From the NCBI GenBank assembly GCA_039800005.1, contig JBDLRN010000066.1, positions 1-64,000 of the forward strand: a stretch of 64,000 bases of DNA. The letters are read 5' to 3'. Position 1 is the stretch's first letter; every line of letters begins with the position of its first letter. Below the pieces are notes generated by a model. The model did not search any database. It was not told where the DNA came from and saw only the letters and a list, made by a program, of their open reading frames with translations. This DNA comes from Casp-actino8 sp039800005 (GTDB lineage: Bacteria > Actinomycetota > Acidimicrobiia > Acidimicrobiales > Ilumatobacteraceae). The position numbers and the translations under genes are program-made. Below are positions 26,522 through 35,055 of the stretch, in pieces.

Positions 26522-27034
26522 GTGAAGAACGGGGTTCGTCTCATTCTGCTCGCCGTGAGTCTGGGAATCGCCGCCTTCTGGGTGTGGGCCTTGTTCTTTC
26601 CACCGAAGCAAGCCGTCGCTCGTCTCGACGACGTGGCGTGGACCGAGCGCGCCGACGGAATCTGTCGGGAGGCCAACCTCGCTCGTAACGAACTCACCGA
26701 CACTCGCCGCATCGAGGACGTCGGCGAAGGGGCACTGACGGAACGAGCCGATCTCATCGATCGAGCCACCGACATCGTCTCCGCGATGATCGACGAGGTG
26801 ATGGCGATCGCACCGACAGGACCGGACGATCGGGCTCTGGCCGAGAAGTGGGCCGGCTACTACCGAACGCTTCTCGACGATCGCCGCGCCTACACCGAGG
26901 TGCTGCGAGGGGGCGACAACCCGCCGTTCCCCGAGACGACGATCGACGGCTCTCCGATCTCCGAGTACATCAACGACTTCACGGTCGCCAATCGGATGAA
27001 GGCCTGTTCGAGTCCGGCGGATCTGGCCGCGTGA
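26522..27034 (+). CDS. Membrane-anchored protein of unknown function
   Basis: 170 residues from a GTG start (no good Shine-Dalgarno; probably coupled to the DoxX gene). One N-terminal hydrophobic segment (LILLAVSLGIAAFWVWALFF, about 7-26) should anchor it with the remainder outside. The soluble part is acidic and helical, with cysteines in GICREANL and KACSSP that may pair. I do not recognise a family. Confidence 0.7.
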   Translation: MKNGVRLILLAVSLGIAAFWVWALFFPPKQAVARLDDVAWTERADGICREANLARNELTDTRRIEDVGEGALTERADLIDRATDIVSAMIDEVMAIAPTGPDDRALAEKWAGYYRTLLDDRRAYTEVLRGGDNPPFPETTIDGSPISEYINDFTVANRMKACSSPADLAA

Positions 27035-27046
27035 CCGACGACTTCG

Positions 27047-27721
27047 TCAGTTCTCGTCGGCCGTTCTCCACTCGCCGTCGACGTGACGTCGCACGACTCG
27101 AGCCGGAGCACCCACGGCGACCGAGTACGAAGGAATCGGTCCGGCCACCACACTGTTCGCGCCGATGACCACGTGCTCACCGATGTCGGCACCCGGCAGG
27201 ATCACCGACCCGTACCCGATCCACGAGCCCGAGCCGATGCGAACCGGCTTCTCGGGCATCGACTGTTGCGAGATGGGTCGCTCGACGTCTCGATAGTCGT
27301 GGTTCTGATCGGTGATGTAGACGTGATGGCCGGTCCACACGTCGTCGCCGATCTCGATCGAAAAATGGCCGACGATGCCGCTTCCCTTCCCGATCAGGCA
27401 GCGATCGCCGATCGACACGACTCGGTCCGACAGCATCCGTTGACCGGGCATCATTCCCGCCGAAAGCGAACAACCAGGGCCGATCATGGTGTCGCGGCCG
27501 ATGTGGATGTAGGCCTCGTTGTAGATCGTGTTGGGTGGGAAGCAGATGATGCTCCCGTTTCCGAAACTTCCGAATCGCCGGGACCGGCGACTGGTCGGAC
27601 CGATGGCTCCGATGCGCGCCAGGCGATCCCACGCACCTGTGACGAGCGAGTGAAGTCGGCGATCGACGAACCCCGAGAGAGCCGACCGACGAGGCGGTGG
27701 ATACGCAGGCCCCGGCGACAC
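27047..27721 (-). CDS. Hexapeptide-repeat (left-handed beta-helix) acyltransferase
   Basis: 224 residues. Isoleucine-rich hexapeptide repeats run from about residue 75 to 205 (IHIGRDTMIGPGCSLSAG, VSIGDRCLIGKGSGIVG, IEIGDDVWTG, VVIGANSVV). TDQNHDYRDVERPISQQ carries the catalytic His typical of maltose-O-acetyltransferase-like enzymes. The acceptor is probably a sugar or sugar nucleotide; not specified by sequence. The GTG at 27721 is fixed by the TAGATT box 6 nt upstream. Confidence 0.85.
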   Translation of the reverse strand: MSPGPAYPPPRRSALSGFVDRRLHSLVTGAWDRLARIGAIGPTSRRSRRFGSFGNGSIICFPPNTIYNEAYIHIGRDTMIGPGCSLSAGMMPGQRMLSDRVVSIGDRCLIGKGSGIVGHFSIEIGDDVWTGHHVYITDQNHDYRDVERPISQQSMPEKPVRIGSGSWIGYGSVILPGADIGEHVVIGANSVVAGPIPSYSVAVGAPARVVRRHVDGEWRTADEN

Positions 27722-27727
27722 GGGACG

Positions 27728-27733
27728 AATCTA
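27728..27733 (-). promoter_or_regulatory. -10 box, leaderless (TAGATT, 6 nt before GTG 27721)
   Basis: TAGATT on the reverse strand ends 6 nt before the acyltransferase GTG; it is divergent from the CAACAT box at 27751-27756. Confidence 0.55.
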
Positions 27734-27750
27734 GCGATCGACGAATCTGC

Positions 27751-27756
27751 CAACAT
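27751..27756 (+). promoter_or_regulatory. Possible -10 box, leaderless (CAACAT, 6 nt before GTG 27763)
   Basis: CAACAT keeps A2 and T6 and ends 6 nt before the P1-peptidase GTG. Confidence 0.35.
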
Positions 27757-27762
27757 GTTCCC

Positions 27763-28806
27763 GTGCGGGACGAAGCGACGACTCTGGGGGCCGGACTCGG
27801 ATCGTTGACCGACGTCGACGGCCTTCGAGTCGGCCATTTCCATAGATCGTCGGCGACGTGGCGTACCGGGACCACAGTGGTGTTGACCCCGCCCGGTACC
27901 GTCGGCGGAGTGTCGGTGCGCGGCGCCGCCCCTGGTACGCGCGAAACCGATCTCCTGTCACCGACCAATCTGGTCGACCATGTCGATGCGGTGTGCCTGT
28001 CGGGAGGGAGTGCGTTCGGTCTCGACGCGGCGTCCGGAGTCATGTCCTATCTCGCGTCGATCGGCCGTGGCTTCGTCGTCGGTTCCGAGCCCTCGTGGGT
28101 CGTGCCGATCGTTCCGGCCGCGGTGATCTTCGACCTCGGTCGAGCAGGACGCTTCGAGAATCGTCCGGATGCGTCGTTCGGTGAACGGGCCGCCCGGCGA
28201 GCCACGTCGGCACCCGTCGCCATCGGATCGGTCGGCGCCGGATGTGGCGCTCGGGCCGGAGGACTGCAAGGTGGGGTCGGTTCGGCGAGCCGTCGGACGT
28301 CGACCGGTCACGTCGTGGCGGCGCTGGCGGTCGTGAATTCGGTGGGAACCGTCGTCGATCCGCGCTCGGGTCGCCCCTGGTTCATCGGTCGACATGCCGT
28401 GCCACCGATACGAGATCGAATCGGGTTGCGCCAGGCCCTCACGGTACGGCCGTCATCGGGTCCGAGTCTCAACACCACGATCGGAGTGGTGGCCACGTCG
28501 GCACCGCTGTCGAAGGTCCAGTGCACGAAGATGGCCGATGTGGCTCACGACGGACTTGCTCGGGCCATCCGTCCGGCCCATTCGATGAACGACGGCGACA
28601 CGATTTTCGCTCTTGCCACCGGCCGCCGAGACGAACCGGGGATCGACGACGGATCGGTCACCACTGCAGTTCTGAACGACGTTCTCGACCAGGCGGCCGC
28701 GGTGTTCGCCGAGGCCTGCACGTCGGCGATCCTGTCGGCGATTCCTCGGGGCGGTCCACCGGCCTACGCCGTTTTTCTGGCCTCGCCCCGTCGACCGAGA
28801 CGCTGA
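27763..28806 (+). CDS. P1 family peptidase (DmpA/NylC-like, self-cleaving amidohydrolase)
   Basis: 347 residues. This Ntn-type fold self-cleaves before a Ser/Thr: the likely site is in SLNTTIGVVATSAPLSKVQ near residue 235, matching the family's NTT(L/I) pattern. LTDVDGLRVGHF at the start and GTTVVLTPPG, LSGGSAFGLDAASGVM match DmpA/NylC relatives, which cleave beta-peptides or aminohexanoate oligomers. GTG 27763 is chosen because the alternative GTG at 27697 would reach into the divergent gene. Confidence 0.87.
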   Translation: MRDEATTLGAGLGSLTDVDGLRVGHFHRSSATWRTGTTVVLTPPGTVGGVSVRGAAPGTRETDLLSPTNLVDHVDAVCLSGGSAFGLDAASGVMSYLASIGRGFVVGSEPSWVVPIVPAAVIFDLGRAGRFENRPDASFGERAARRATSAPVAIGSVGAGCGARAGGLQGGVGSASRRTSTGHVVAALAVVNSVGTVVDPRSGRPWFIGRHAVPPIRDRIGLRQALTVRPSSGPSLNTTIGVVATSAPLSKVQCTKMADVAHDGLARAIRPAHSMNDGDTIFALATGRRDEPGIDDGSVTTAVLNDVLDQAAAVFAEACTSAILSAIPRGGPPAYAVFLASPRRPRR

Positions 28807-28871
28807 CATTTCTGAGTCCGAAGTCACAGAAAGCCGATCATCCGGTGGTGCCGGATCGGGGGTCACTGGCT

Positions 28872-28877
28872 AGTTTG
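28872..28877 (+). promoter_or_regulatory. Possible -10 box for panBC (TAGTTT)
   Basis: TAGTTT lies about 40 nt before panB. A 6-bp inverted repeat (ATCCGG-TGGTG-CCGGAT, about 28839-28855) sits just upstream and could be an operator. Unlike most genes here, panB has a real leader with a G-rich Shine-Dalgarno (AAAGGGGG). Confidence 0.35.
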
Positions 28878-28918
28878 CCCCTCGTCTCACGACCGATTCG
28901 CTGTGAAAGGGGGTCGAG

Positions 28919-29752
28919 ATGCCCACGGTGCCCAACTCGCCCGATCGTCGCAAAGTATCCGTTCCGGATCTGGCGACGTTCCGCAACGAAGGTCGTCGCA
29001 TCGCCATGATCACGGCCTACGACGCCACGTTCGCGCGCCTGGTCGACCGGGCCGGCGTCGACATGATTCTCGTCGGTGATTCGGTCGCCACGGTCATGCA
29101 AGGCGAACGCACGACCATTCCGGTGACACTCGACGAAATGGCGTACCACGTACGCTGCGTCGCGCGTGCCAACACCAAGGCGCTCGTCGTCGGTGACCTA
29201 CCTTTCGGGTCGTATCACTCGAGCATCAGCCAAGCCGTCGAATCATCGGTGACTCTCGTGAAAGCCGGTGCCGAAGCCGTCAAGCTCGAAGGTGGAGTCG
29301 CCATGGCCGACACCATCGCGGCCATCACCCGTTGCGACATTCCGGTCGTGGGCCACATCGGCCTGACCCCGCAGAGCTATCACCGCATGGGTGGTCACCG
29401 CGTTCAGGGACGCTCGGCGGGTTACGAGGCCGGCGGACGTGAGCGGATCATCGAAGACGCGGCTGCGGTCGAAGCAGCCGGTGCCTGCGCCGTCGTCATC
29501 GAAGGTGTCCCCCACGAATTGGCTTCCGAAATCACCGCGAAGATCTCGATCCCGACCATCGGTATCGGCGCAGGTCCCGGCTGCTCGGGCCAGGTCCTCG
29601 TGTTGCACGACGTGCTCGGTCTGTCGGACTGCCGGTACCGGTTCGCCAAGCAGTACACCGAACTCGGTGCGGTGGTGATCGACGCGGCTCGCTCCTACGT
29701 CGAGGAAGTTCGCGACGGTTCGTGGCCCGACCTCGACCACTCGTTCTCCTGA
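28919..29752 (+). CDS. panB: 3-methyl-2-oxobutanoate hydroxymethyltransferase
   Basis: 277 residues. It transfers a hydroxymethyl group from methylene-THF to alpha-ketoisovalerate, giving ketopantoate for pantothenate/CoA. Signatures are ITAYDATFARLVDRAGVDMILVGDS (near 31-55), VGDLPFGSYHSS, AVKLEGG and PVVGHIGLTPQSYH. Metal-binding Asp and catalytic Glu regions are intact. Followed 15 bp later by panC. Confidence 0.97.
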   Translation: MPTVPNSPDRRKVSVPDLATFRNEGRRIAMITAYDATFARLVDRAGVDMILVGDSVATVMQGERTTIPVTLDEMAYHVRCVARANTKALVVGDLPFGSYHSSISQAVESSVTLVKAGAEAVKLEGGVAMADTIAAITRCDIPVVGHIGLTPQSYHRMGGHRVQGRSAGYEAGGRERIIEDAAAVEAAGACAVVIEGVPHELASEITAKISIPTIGIGAGPGCSGQVLVLHDVLGLSDCRYRFAKQYTELGAVVIDAARSYVEEVRDGSWPDLDHSFS

Positions 29753-29767
29753 GCCGGGTTCGCATCC

Positions 29768-30607
29768 GTGGACGTCGTCGCTCAGCCGGACGAACTCGCG
29801 TCGTCGTCGAGGCGCTGGCAATCCGCAGGTGAGACGGTCGGGATCGTGCCGACCATGGGGGCTCTGCACCTCGGCCACTCGTCGTTGATCGAAGCCGCTC
29901 GCTCCGTCGCCGATCGGGTGGTGGTGTCGATCTTCGTGAACCCCATCCAGTTCGACGATCGTCGTGACTTCGAGGCCTACCCGGACACCCTCGACGACGA
30001 TCTGGCGATGTGTCGATCTCTCGGCGTGGACGTGGTCTATCGCCCGACGGTCGATGTGATGTATCCGTCGGGTTTCGCCACCAGCGTTCACGTCGCCGGA
30101 CTCACCGACCGGTGGGAAGGCGCTGATCGCCCGGGCCATTTCGACGGCGTCACGACCGTCGTGACCAAGTTGTTCACCGCATCCCGAGCCGATCTGGCCG
30201 TCTTCGGCCGCAAGGACTACCAACAGGCAGCGGTGGTACGTCGCATGGCGAGCGATCTCGATCTGCCCATCGACGTGCGGGTCTGCCCGACCGTGCGCGA
30301 TTCCGACGGTCTGGCCCTGTCGAGCCGGAATCGTCGTCTGAGTCCATCGGCACGGCGTCGTGCCTTGGCCGTTCCCGCCGCTCTCGAGCTCGTTCGCAAC
30401 GACGTCGGTCGAGGTCACCGTGATGTCGAGGAACTGCGTCGATCGGCCGTCGACGTGCTCGAGAAGTCCGACCTCGTCGTTCACTACCTGGCGATCGTCG
30501 ACCCGGACTCCCTCGATCCCGTCGAGACGGTACGTTCCGGAGACGTCGTCCTGATCGCCGCGACCTGTGACGGTGTCCGTCTCATCGACAACGTGTCGAT
30601 CACCTGA
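29768..30607 (+). CDS. panC: Pantothenate synthetase
   Basis: 279 residues from GTG. It joins pantoate and beta-alanine using ATP. The HIGH-like motif is in PTMGALHLGHSSLIEAA (near 30-46), with VVVSIFVNPIQFD, VFGRKDYQQ and the KMSKS-equivalent region LSSRNRRLSP. Co-transcribed with panB. I saw no panD or panE in the window. Confidence 0.97.
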   Translation: MDVVAQPDELASSSRRWQSAGETVGIVPTMGALHLGHSSLIEAARSVADRVVVSIFVNPIQFDDRRDFEAYPDTLDDDLAMCRSLGVDVVYRPTVDVMYPSGFATSVHVAGLTDRWEGADRPGHFDGVTTVVTKLFTASRADLAVFGRKDYQQAAVVRRMASDLDLPIDVRVCPTVRDSDGLALSSRNRRLSPSARRRALAVPAALELVRNDVGRGHRDVEELRRSAVDVLEKSDLVVHYLAIVDPDSLDPVETVRSGDVVLIAATCDGVRLIDNVSIT

Positions 30608-30638
30608 ACCTCGATCCGTCGTCGATCGCGCCCGCTGG

Positions 30639-30644
30639 CACACT
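30639..30644 (+). promoter_or_regulatory. Possible -10 box, leaderless (CACACT, 6 nt before ATG 30651)
   Basis: CACACT keeps A2 and T6 and ends 6 nt before the FAD oxidoreductase ATG. Confidence 0.35.
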
Positions 30645-30650
30645 GGTTCC

Positions 30651-31994
30651 ATGCTTCCGCCGTGCCCCGCGCCCCTGTGGTCCGACGGTGTCGTGTCCGT
30701 TCCGCGTCGATTACTCCACGAATCCGTCGTCGCCGACGTCGCCATCGTGGGAGCCGGCTACAGCGGACTCTGGTCGGCTTACTGGCTGACCGAACGCGAC
30801 CCTCATCTCGACGTGGTGGTTCTGGAGCGCCACCACGTGGGCTTCGGCGCCAGCGGTCGAAACGGCGGCTGGGTCTCGGCTCTGCTTCCGGCCCCACTGC
30901 AATCGTTCGCCCGAGCGATCGGAGACGCGAAGACGCGCGCCTTGCAGACCGAGATGTTCCGAGCCGTGCGGGAGATCGGTGAGATCGCCGAGCGAGAAGG
31001 CATCGACTGCCATTACCACCGAGGAGGAACGATTTCGCTCGTCGCCAACGAATCACAGCGACAGCGAGCGAAGAACGACGCCGACGACTACCGACGCTTC
31101 GGTTTCGAGAATCACGTCGAGATGCTGCATCGATCGTTCACACGCGCTCGCGTCGCCGTCGACACCGAGGCGGTCTTTCGGCCGGATTGTGCGGTGGTTC
31201 ATCCCCGCCGTCTCGTCGACGGACTCGCCGCATCCGTCGAGAGTCGTGGCGTGCGCATCTTCGAAGGAACGGCCGTCACCGCCGTCCGGCCCGGCGAGAT
31301 CGCGACGGAGCGTGGTCGAGTTCGCGCTCGGTACGTGATCGACTGCCGCGAGGCCTACGCAGCTCCGGCGTCACGGCGCCGCATCGTTCCGATCTACTCC
31401 TTGATGATCGCGACCGAACCGCTGGACGACGAGACGTGGAGAACGATCGGTCTCCCCGATCGGGAGACCCTCACCGATCACCGGCGGCAACTCGTGTACG
31501 CGCAGCGAACACGCGACGGCCGCCTGGCCTTCGGTGGTCGCGGTGTCGGCTATCGCCTCGGGTCGCGAATCGACGCCGGTTTCGAACGAAACGCGCGCGT
31601 CCACGACGATCTGCGGTCGTCGATGATCGAGCTCTTCCCGTCCCTCGCCGACGCCCGCGTGACTCACCAGTGGGGTGGCCCGCTCGCCGCACCGCGCGAC
31701 TGGATGTGGACGGTGGACCTCGATCCAGGTTCCCGCACCGGTGTCACCGGTGGCTACGTCGGCGACGGTGTCACCTCGGCTTTCGTGGCCGGCCGGGTCA
31801 TGGCCGACGCCATCGTCCGTGGCGAGACCGACTTCCCCTTGTTCGGCCATCGATCCCCCCGTTGGGAACACGAGCCGATTCGATGGTTGGGCATCAACAC
31901 GCTGTCGCGACTCGCCGGAGCCCTCGATCGACGAGAGTCTCAGGGCCGTTCGACCGGGCTCCTCGGTCGGACCTACGACCGGCTCCTCGGCTAG
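30651..31994 (+). CDS. FAD-dependent amine/amino-acid oxidoreductase (DAO family)
   Basis: 447 residues. The dinucleotide-binding motif VAIVGAGYSGLWSAYWL starts near residue 27, then VVVLERHHVGFGASGRNGGW, which recalls gamma-glutamylputrescine oxidases and related DAO enzymes. The C-terminal GVTGGYVGDGVTSAFVAGRVMAD closes the FAD site. The substrate is probably an amine or amino acid; unproven. A small hairpin lies after the stop. Confidence 0.87.
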   Translation: MLPPCPAPLWSDGVVSVPRRLLHESVVADVAIVGAGYSGLWSAYWLTERDPHLDVVVLERHHVGFGASGRNGGWVSALLPAPLQSFARAIGDAKTRALQTEMFRAVREIGEIAEREGIDCHYHRGGTISLVANESQRQRAKNDADDYRRFGFENHVEMLHRSFTRARVAVDTEAVFRPDCAVVHPRRLVDGLAASVESRGVRIFEGTAVTAVRPGEIATERGRVRARYVIDCREAYAAPASRRRIVPIYSLMIATEPLDDETWRTIGLPDRETLTDHRRQLVYAQRTRDGRLAFGGRGVGYRLGSRIDAGFERNARVHDDLRSSMIELFPSLADARVTHQWGGPLAAPRDWMWTVDLDPGSRTGVTGGYVGDGVTSAFVAGRVMADAIVRGETDFPLFGHRSPRWEHEPIRWLGINTLSRLAGALDRRESQGRSTGLLGRTYDRLLG

Positions 31995-32021
31995 ACGTCG
32001 ACGGGTGAGCCGTCAACGGAT

Positions 32022-32039
32022 GATCGTCACGGGACGATC
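32022..32039. terminator. Possible hairpin between convergent genes
   Basis: GATCGT-CACGGG-ACGATC (6-bp stem) lies between the stop at 31994 and the convergent stop at 32041. No U-tract. Confidence 0.3.
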
Positions 32040-32040
32040 G

Positions 32041-33510
32041 TCAACGACGCTGGCGAGAGTTGCGATGGCGCGTCCGATAGCGAATCGAGAACACACCGTC
32101 CCCCGACAGGATCCCTCCACGCCCGAAAAGACGTCCGTTCTGCCAATTCGACAGGCCGAGCTCGGGTCGGCCGAGGGCGTATTGCCCGTCGACCCAGCGG
32201 GTGAAACCATCGCCGAAGAACGGGGACTCGGTCGACGCGTACATGCGATCGAGAAGGTCATCGTCGTCGGTCAACACCGACAGAACGAAATGCGGACTGT
32301 GTCGATCGAAAAGTTCGACGGTCCGATCGACGTCGCCGACGGTCACGATCGAGACTTCCGGGACGTCGTCCCATTCCCACTCCGTCCCGAGGAAGTTCTC
32401 GTCCGCATGAGTCACCACGGACACCTCGTCGACCAGACCTTCTCGAGTCATGTAGAGACGGTCAGTGTCGGTCGTGTGAACGATCGCCCGAACGTCCCGT
32501 CGGCGGGCCGCCGACACGACACCGTGGATGACCGCCTCGAGAAGGTCGACCCGACCATGCGGCACGGTGATCACGTTGACCGTGTTGCACACCTTCCGAT
32601 CGAGCGATGCGTCGACCACGTCACTGATTCGACGAGAGTCGGTGTCGTCGGCGACGTGGATCCAGGCTCCGCCAGTTCCGTGCAGGCTCACGGGCACTCC
32701 GGCTTGCCGGGCCACCGCGCCGAGTTGTGCGACCGCCTCACCGCTTCCTCGGGCCACGGCCAGAGCGATTCGCGAATCGGAGAAGAGCGCATGTCCGGCC
32801 GAACGGGCCGCCGAGTCGACGAGCACCACGCTGCCCGACGGGAGTTCGGCGACATCCAGAGCCGGACGGACGCACTGCTCCATGATGCTGCGAGCGGTAC
32901 GAAGAGCGTCGCTGCCGATACGAAAGATCACCGAGTTTCCGCTCTTCAGAACCCCGGTGGCGTCGGCGAAAACGTTGGGACGGCCCTCGAAGACGAAACC
33001 AACGACCCCGAGCGGACTACGACGTTCCTCGACGCTCCAATCGTCGTGTTCGACGATCGCGGACGAGCCGGCGAACGGATCGGGCAGGTCACGCCACATG
33101 TGCAAGGCGGCGATCATGTCCTCCCGCATCTTCGCGGAGAGCTCGAGACGCCCGACGGCTCGGCCACGCCGACGCGCGTCGTCGACATCGGCATCGTTCG
33201 CCCGACGAATGTCGGCGAAGATCGCGTCATCGGCGAGTCGCGTCGCGAACTCGTCGTAGAAACGGTCGATCCGATCGATCGGGATCGATCCGAGACGACG
33301 GAATGCGACCACCGCTTCGGAGACGCCGTTCGCGACCAGATCGGCCACGTCCGCCGGCACGTGCAGAAGGTCGCCCGACTCTTGAACCACGACGACTCGA
33401 TCCCCTGACTGGAACGCTGCGGCGAGTTCGGCGGACACCACCGCCACTCGGTCTCCCCCGAAAGGAATGCGCTGGCCGGGATCCAGACGGGTCAAACGCT
33501 CGATCGACAC
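32041..33510 (-). CDS. Glutamate-5-semialdehyde dehydrogenase (ProA)-like protein with N-terminal extension
   Basis: 489 residues, against about 415-430 for ProA. The dehydrogenase body begins near residue 75 (SIPIDRIDRFYDEFATRL) and shows ProA hallmarks: GVVGFVFEGRPNVFADATGVLKSGNSVIFRIGS, LHGTGGAWIHV and the catalytic Cys in DRKVCNTVNVI. The first about 70 residues form an extra small domain. No proB is nearby, so proline synthesis is not certain. GTG 33510 is fixed by the leaderless TACGCT box and avoids overlap with the divergent gene. Confidence 0.82.
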   Translation of the reverse strand: MSIERLTRLDPGQRIPFGGDRVAVVSAELAAAFQSGDRVVVVQESGDLLHVPADVADLVANGVSEAVVAFRRLGSIPIDRIDRFYDEFATRLADDAIFADIRRANDADVDDARRRGRAVGRLELSAKMREDMIAALHMWRDLPDPFAGSSAIVEHDDWSVEERRSPLGVVGFVFEGRPNVFADATGVLKSGNSVIFRIGSDALRTARSIMEQCVRPALDVAELPSGSVVLVDSAARSAGHALFSDSRIALAVARGSGEAVAQLGAVARQAGVPVSLHGTGGAWIHVADDTDSRRISDVVDASLDRKVCNTVNVITVPHGRVDLLEAVIHGVVSAARRRDVRAIVHTTDTDRLYMTREGLVDEVSVVTHADENFLGTEWEWDDVPEVSIVTVGDVDRTVELFDRHSPHFVLSVLTDDDDLLDRMYASTESPFFGDGFTRWVDGQYALGRPELGLSNWQNGRLFGRGGILSGDGVFSIRYRTRHRNSRQRR

Positions 33511-33515
33511 GGGGT

Positions 33516-33521
33516 TAGCGT
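33516..33521 (+). promoter_or_regulatory. -10 box, leaderless (TAGCGT, 7 nt before ATG 33529)
   Basis: TAGCGT ends 7 nt before the MBL-fold gene ATG and overlaps the reverse-strand TACGCT box at 33517-33522 by five bases. Confidence 0.5.
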
Positions 33522-33522
33522 A
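33517..33522 (-). promoter_or_regulatory. -10 box, leaderless (TACGCT, 6 nt before GTG 33510)
   Basis: TACGCT on the reverse strand ends 6 nt before the ProA-like GTG. The same 7 bp (TAGCGTA) would serve as -10 for both divergent genes, whose starts are only 18 bp apart. Confidence 0.5.
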
Positions 33523-33528
33523 GAGCCG

Positions 33529-34242
33529 ATGGCCGACGACGAGATCTACTTCCGCCAACTTCTGTCCGGACACGACTTCGCGTCGAACGATCCACTGGCG
33601 TACCAGATGGTGAACTTCGTGTACCTCATCGGAGACCGATCGTCAGGAGAGTGCGTGGTGGTCGATCCGGCCTACGGAGTCGACGAACTCGTCGACATCG
33701 CGGCCGCCGACGGCATGCGAATCTCCGGCGTGCTGGCCACCCATTACCACCCCGATCACGTCGGCGGCTCGATGATGGGCTACCGCATCGAAGGCGTGGC
33801 GCGTCTCCTCGAACGTGTCGACGTTCCGATTCACGTCAACCGCCACGAAGCACCCTGGGTCGAAAAGACCACTGGCGTCGGGACCGACCATCTCGTTCAG
33901 CACGACGGCGGCGACGTGGTCCGCGTCGGACGGGTGGAGATCGAGTGCGTCCACACCCCCGGACACACGCCGGGTAGTCAGTGCTTCCACGTGCACGGTG
34001 CGTTGGTGTCGGGCGACACCTTGTTCCTCGACGGGTGCGGTCGTACCGATCTTCCGGGTAGCGACCCGGAGGCGATGTTCGACAGTCTGCGACTTCTCGA
34101 TTCGCTCCCCGATCGCACGGTGATCTTCCCCGGACATCGATACTCGCCGGCTCCCTTCGAGCCCCTCGAGGACGTTCGCCGACACAACTTCGTGTTGAAA
34201 CCGACCGACAAACAGCAGTGGCTGACAATTTTCGGCGGCTGA
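33529..34242 (+). CDS. MBL-fold metallohydrolase (glyoxalase II/persulfide dioxygenase-like)
   Basis: 237 residues. Metal-binding motif THYHPDHVGG (near 72-81), then HTPGHTPGSQCF, SGDTLFLDGCGRTDLPGSD and FPGHRYSP. The GCGRTD loop is shared by persulfide dioxygenase-like and hydroxyacylglutathione-hydrolase-like proteins, so a sulfur-detoxifying or thioester-hydrolysing role is possible. There is no rhodanese domain. It is divergent from the ProA-like gene. Confidence 0.88.
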   Translation: MADDEIYFRQLLSGHDFASNDPLAYQMVNFVYLIGDRSSGECVVVDPAYGVDELVDIAAADGMRISGVLATHYHPDHVGGSMMGYRIEGVARLLERVDVPIHVNRHEAPWVEKTTGVGTDHLVQHDGGDVVRVGRVEIECVHTPGHTPGSQCFHVHGALVSGDTLFLDGCGRTDLPGSDPEAMFDSLRLLDSLPDRTVIFPGHRYSPAPFEPLEDVRRHNFVLKPTDKQQWLTIFGG

Positions 34243-34271
34243 GAGAAGCACGCGTGTTCGGTGTCTGCTGA

Positions 34272-35003
34272 TCAGCCCACGAGAGCCGACAGCACCGCGG
34301 ACGTTCCGGCCACGCCCAACAGACCCAGGACCAGCCGGCGCGCCCGGGTCTCGTCGATGTGGAGGCGCAGTCGGCCCCCGATCACCAGGCCCAGTCCGAC
34401 GAGCGGCAGGAGGACCAGACTCCACCAGGTCTGCTCGGCGCGAAGTTCGTCGGTCACCGCGAGCGCGACCAGTGTCAGCACGTTCGCCACGGCGAACACG
34501 GTGTTGATGGTGGCCCGGAACACGGCGATCGGATAGCGACGCGCCTGGAGGACCGCCACCAACGGCGGACCGTTGGTCGACAGGGACGACGCCAAGGCAC
34601 CGGACACGACACCGGCCGCCCACTCGGGACCCTGACGAGGTGACGACAACTCGATGCCGCGGGCCAGAAGAACCGTGGCCGCGATCACCGACACGCCGAG
34701 AATCGCCGTCAGGGTCCGCTCGGGCACGAGCACGAACACGGTCGAACCGAGGGGAATTCCGATCAGTGATCCGAGAACCAGCCGTTGGGCGACCGGTCGG
34801 TCGATCACCGACCGACCCTCCACGGTCTGCACCACGCTCGTCACCAAGCCGAGCCACACCGCGATCACCACGGCCTCGCGTGTGTCGATCGCCAGTGCCA
34901 TGAGCGGAACACCGAGCAGGGCGAAGCCGAAGCCGGCCGTGTATTGAGCCGTCGCGGCGAGGAGAACGGCTGATGCCACCATGATCCATTCGGCCCCGGA
35001 CAC
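34272..35003 (-). CDS. TauE/SafE family sulfite/anion exporter
   Basis: 243 residues with about eight hydrophobic segments. SAVLLAATAQYTAGFGFALLGVPLMAL (near 9-35) is the TauE/SafE signature, and GALASSLSTNGPPLVAVL the second repeat. Members export sulfite or organosulfonates, or take up related anions. The GTG at 35003, 6 nt after CATAGT, is preferred; ATG 34982 is also possible. It is divergent from the catabolic operon at 35064. Confidence 0.85.
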   Translation of the reverse strand: MSGAEWIMVASAVLLAATAQYTAGFGFALLGVPLMALAIDTREAVVIAVWLGLVTSVVQTVEGRSVIDRPVAQRLVLGSLIGIPLGSTVFVLVPERTLTAILGVSVIAATVLLARGIELSSPRQGPEWAAGVVSGALASSLSTNGPPLVAVLQARRYPIAVFRATINTVFAVANVLTLVALAVTDELRAEQTWWSLVLLPLVGLGLVIGGRLRLHIDETRARRLVLGLLGVAGTSAVLSALVG

Positions 35004-35009
35004 CTGACC

Positions 35010-35015
35010 ACTATG
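35010..35015 (-). promoter_or_regulatory. Possible -10 box, leaderless (CATAGT, 6 nt before GTG 35003)
   Basis: CATAGT keeps A2 and T6 and ends 6 nt before the TauE GTG, in the 60-bp divergent region shared with the catabolic operon. Confidence 0.35.
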
Positions 35016-35040
35016 CCCTCGTGAAGGCCTGTCGAACGAT

Positions 35041-35055
35041 TTGACAAAATGTAAA
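35041..35055. promoter_or_regulatory. Candidate operator palindrome overlapping the operon promoter
   Basis: TTGACAAAATGTAAA is an imperfect palindrome (TTGACA/TGTAAA around AAA) in an AT-rich patch that stands out in this GC-rich sequence. It overlaps the -10 box at 35052-35057, so a bound regulator would block the leaderless start. The regulator family is unknown. Confidence 0.45.
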
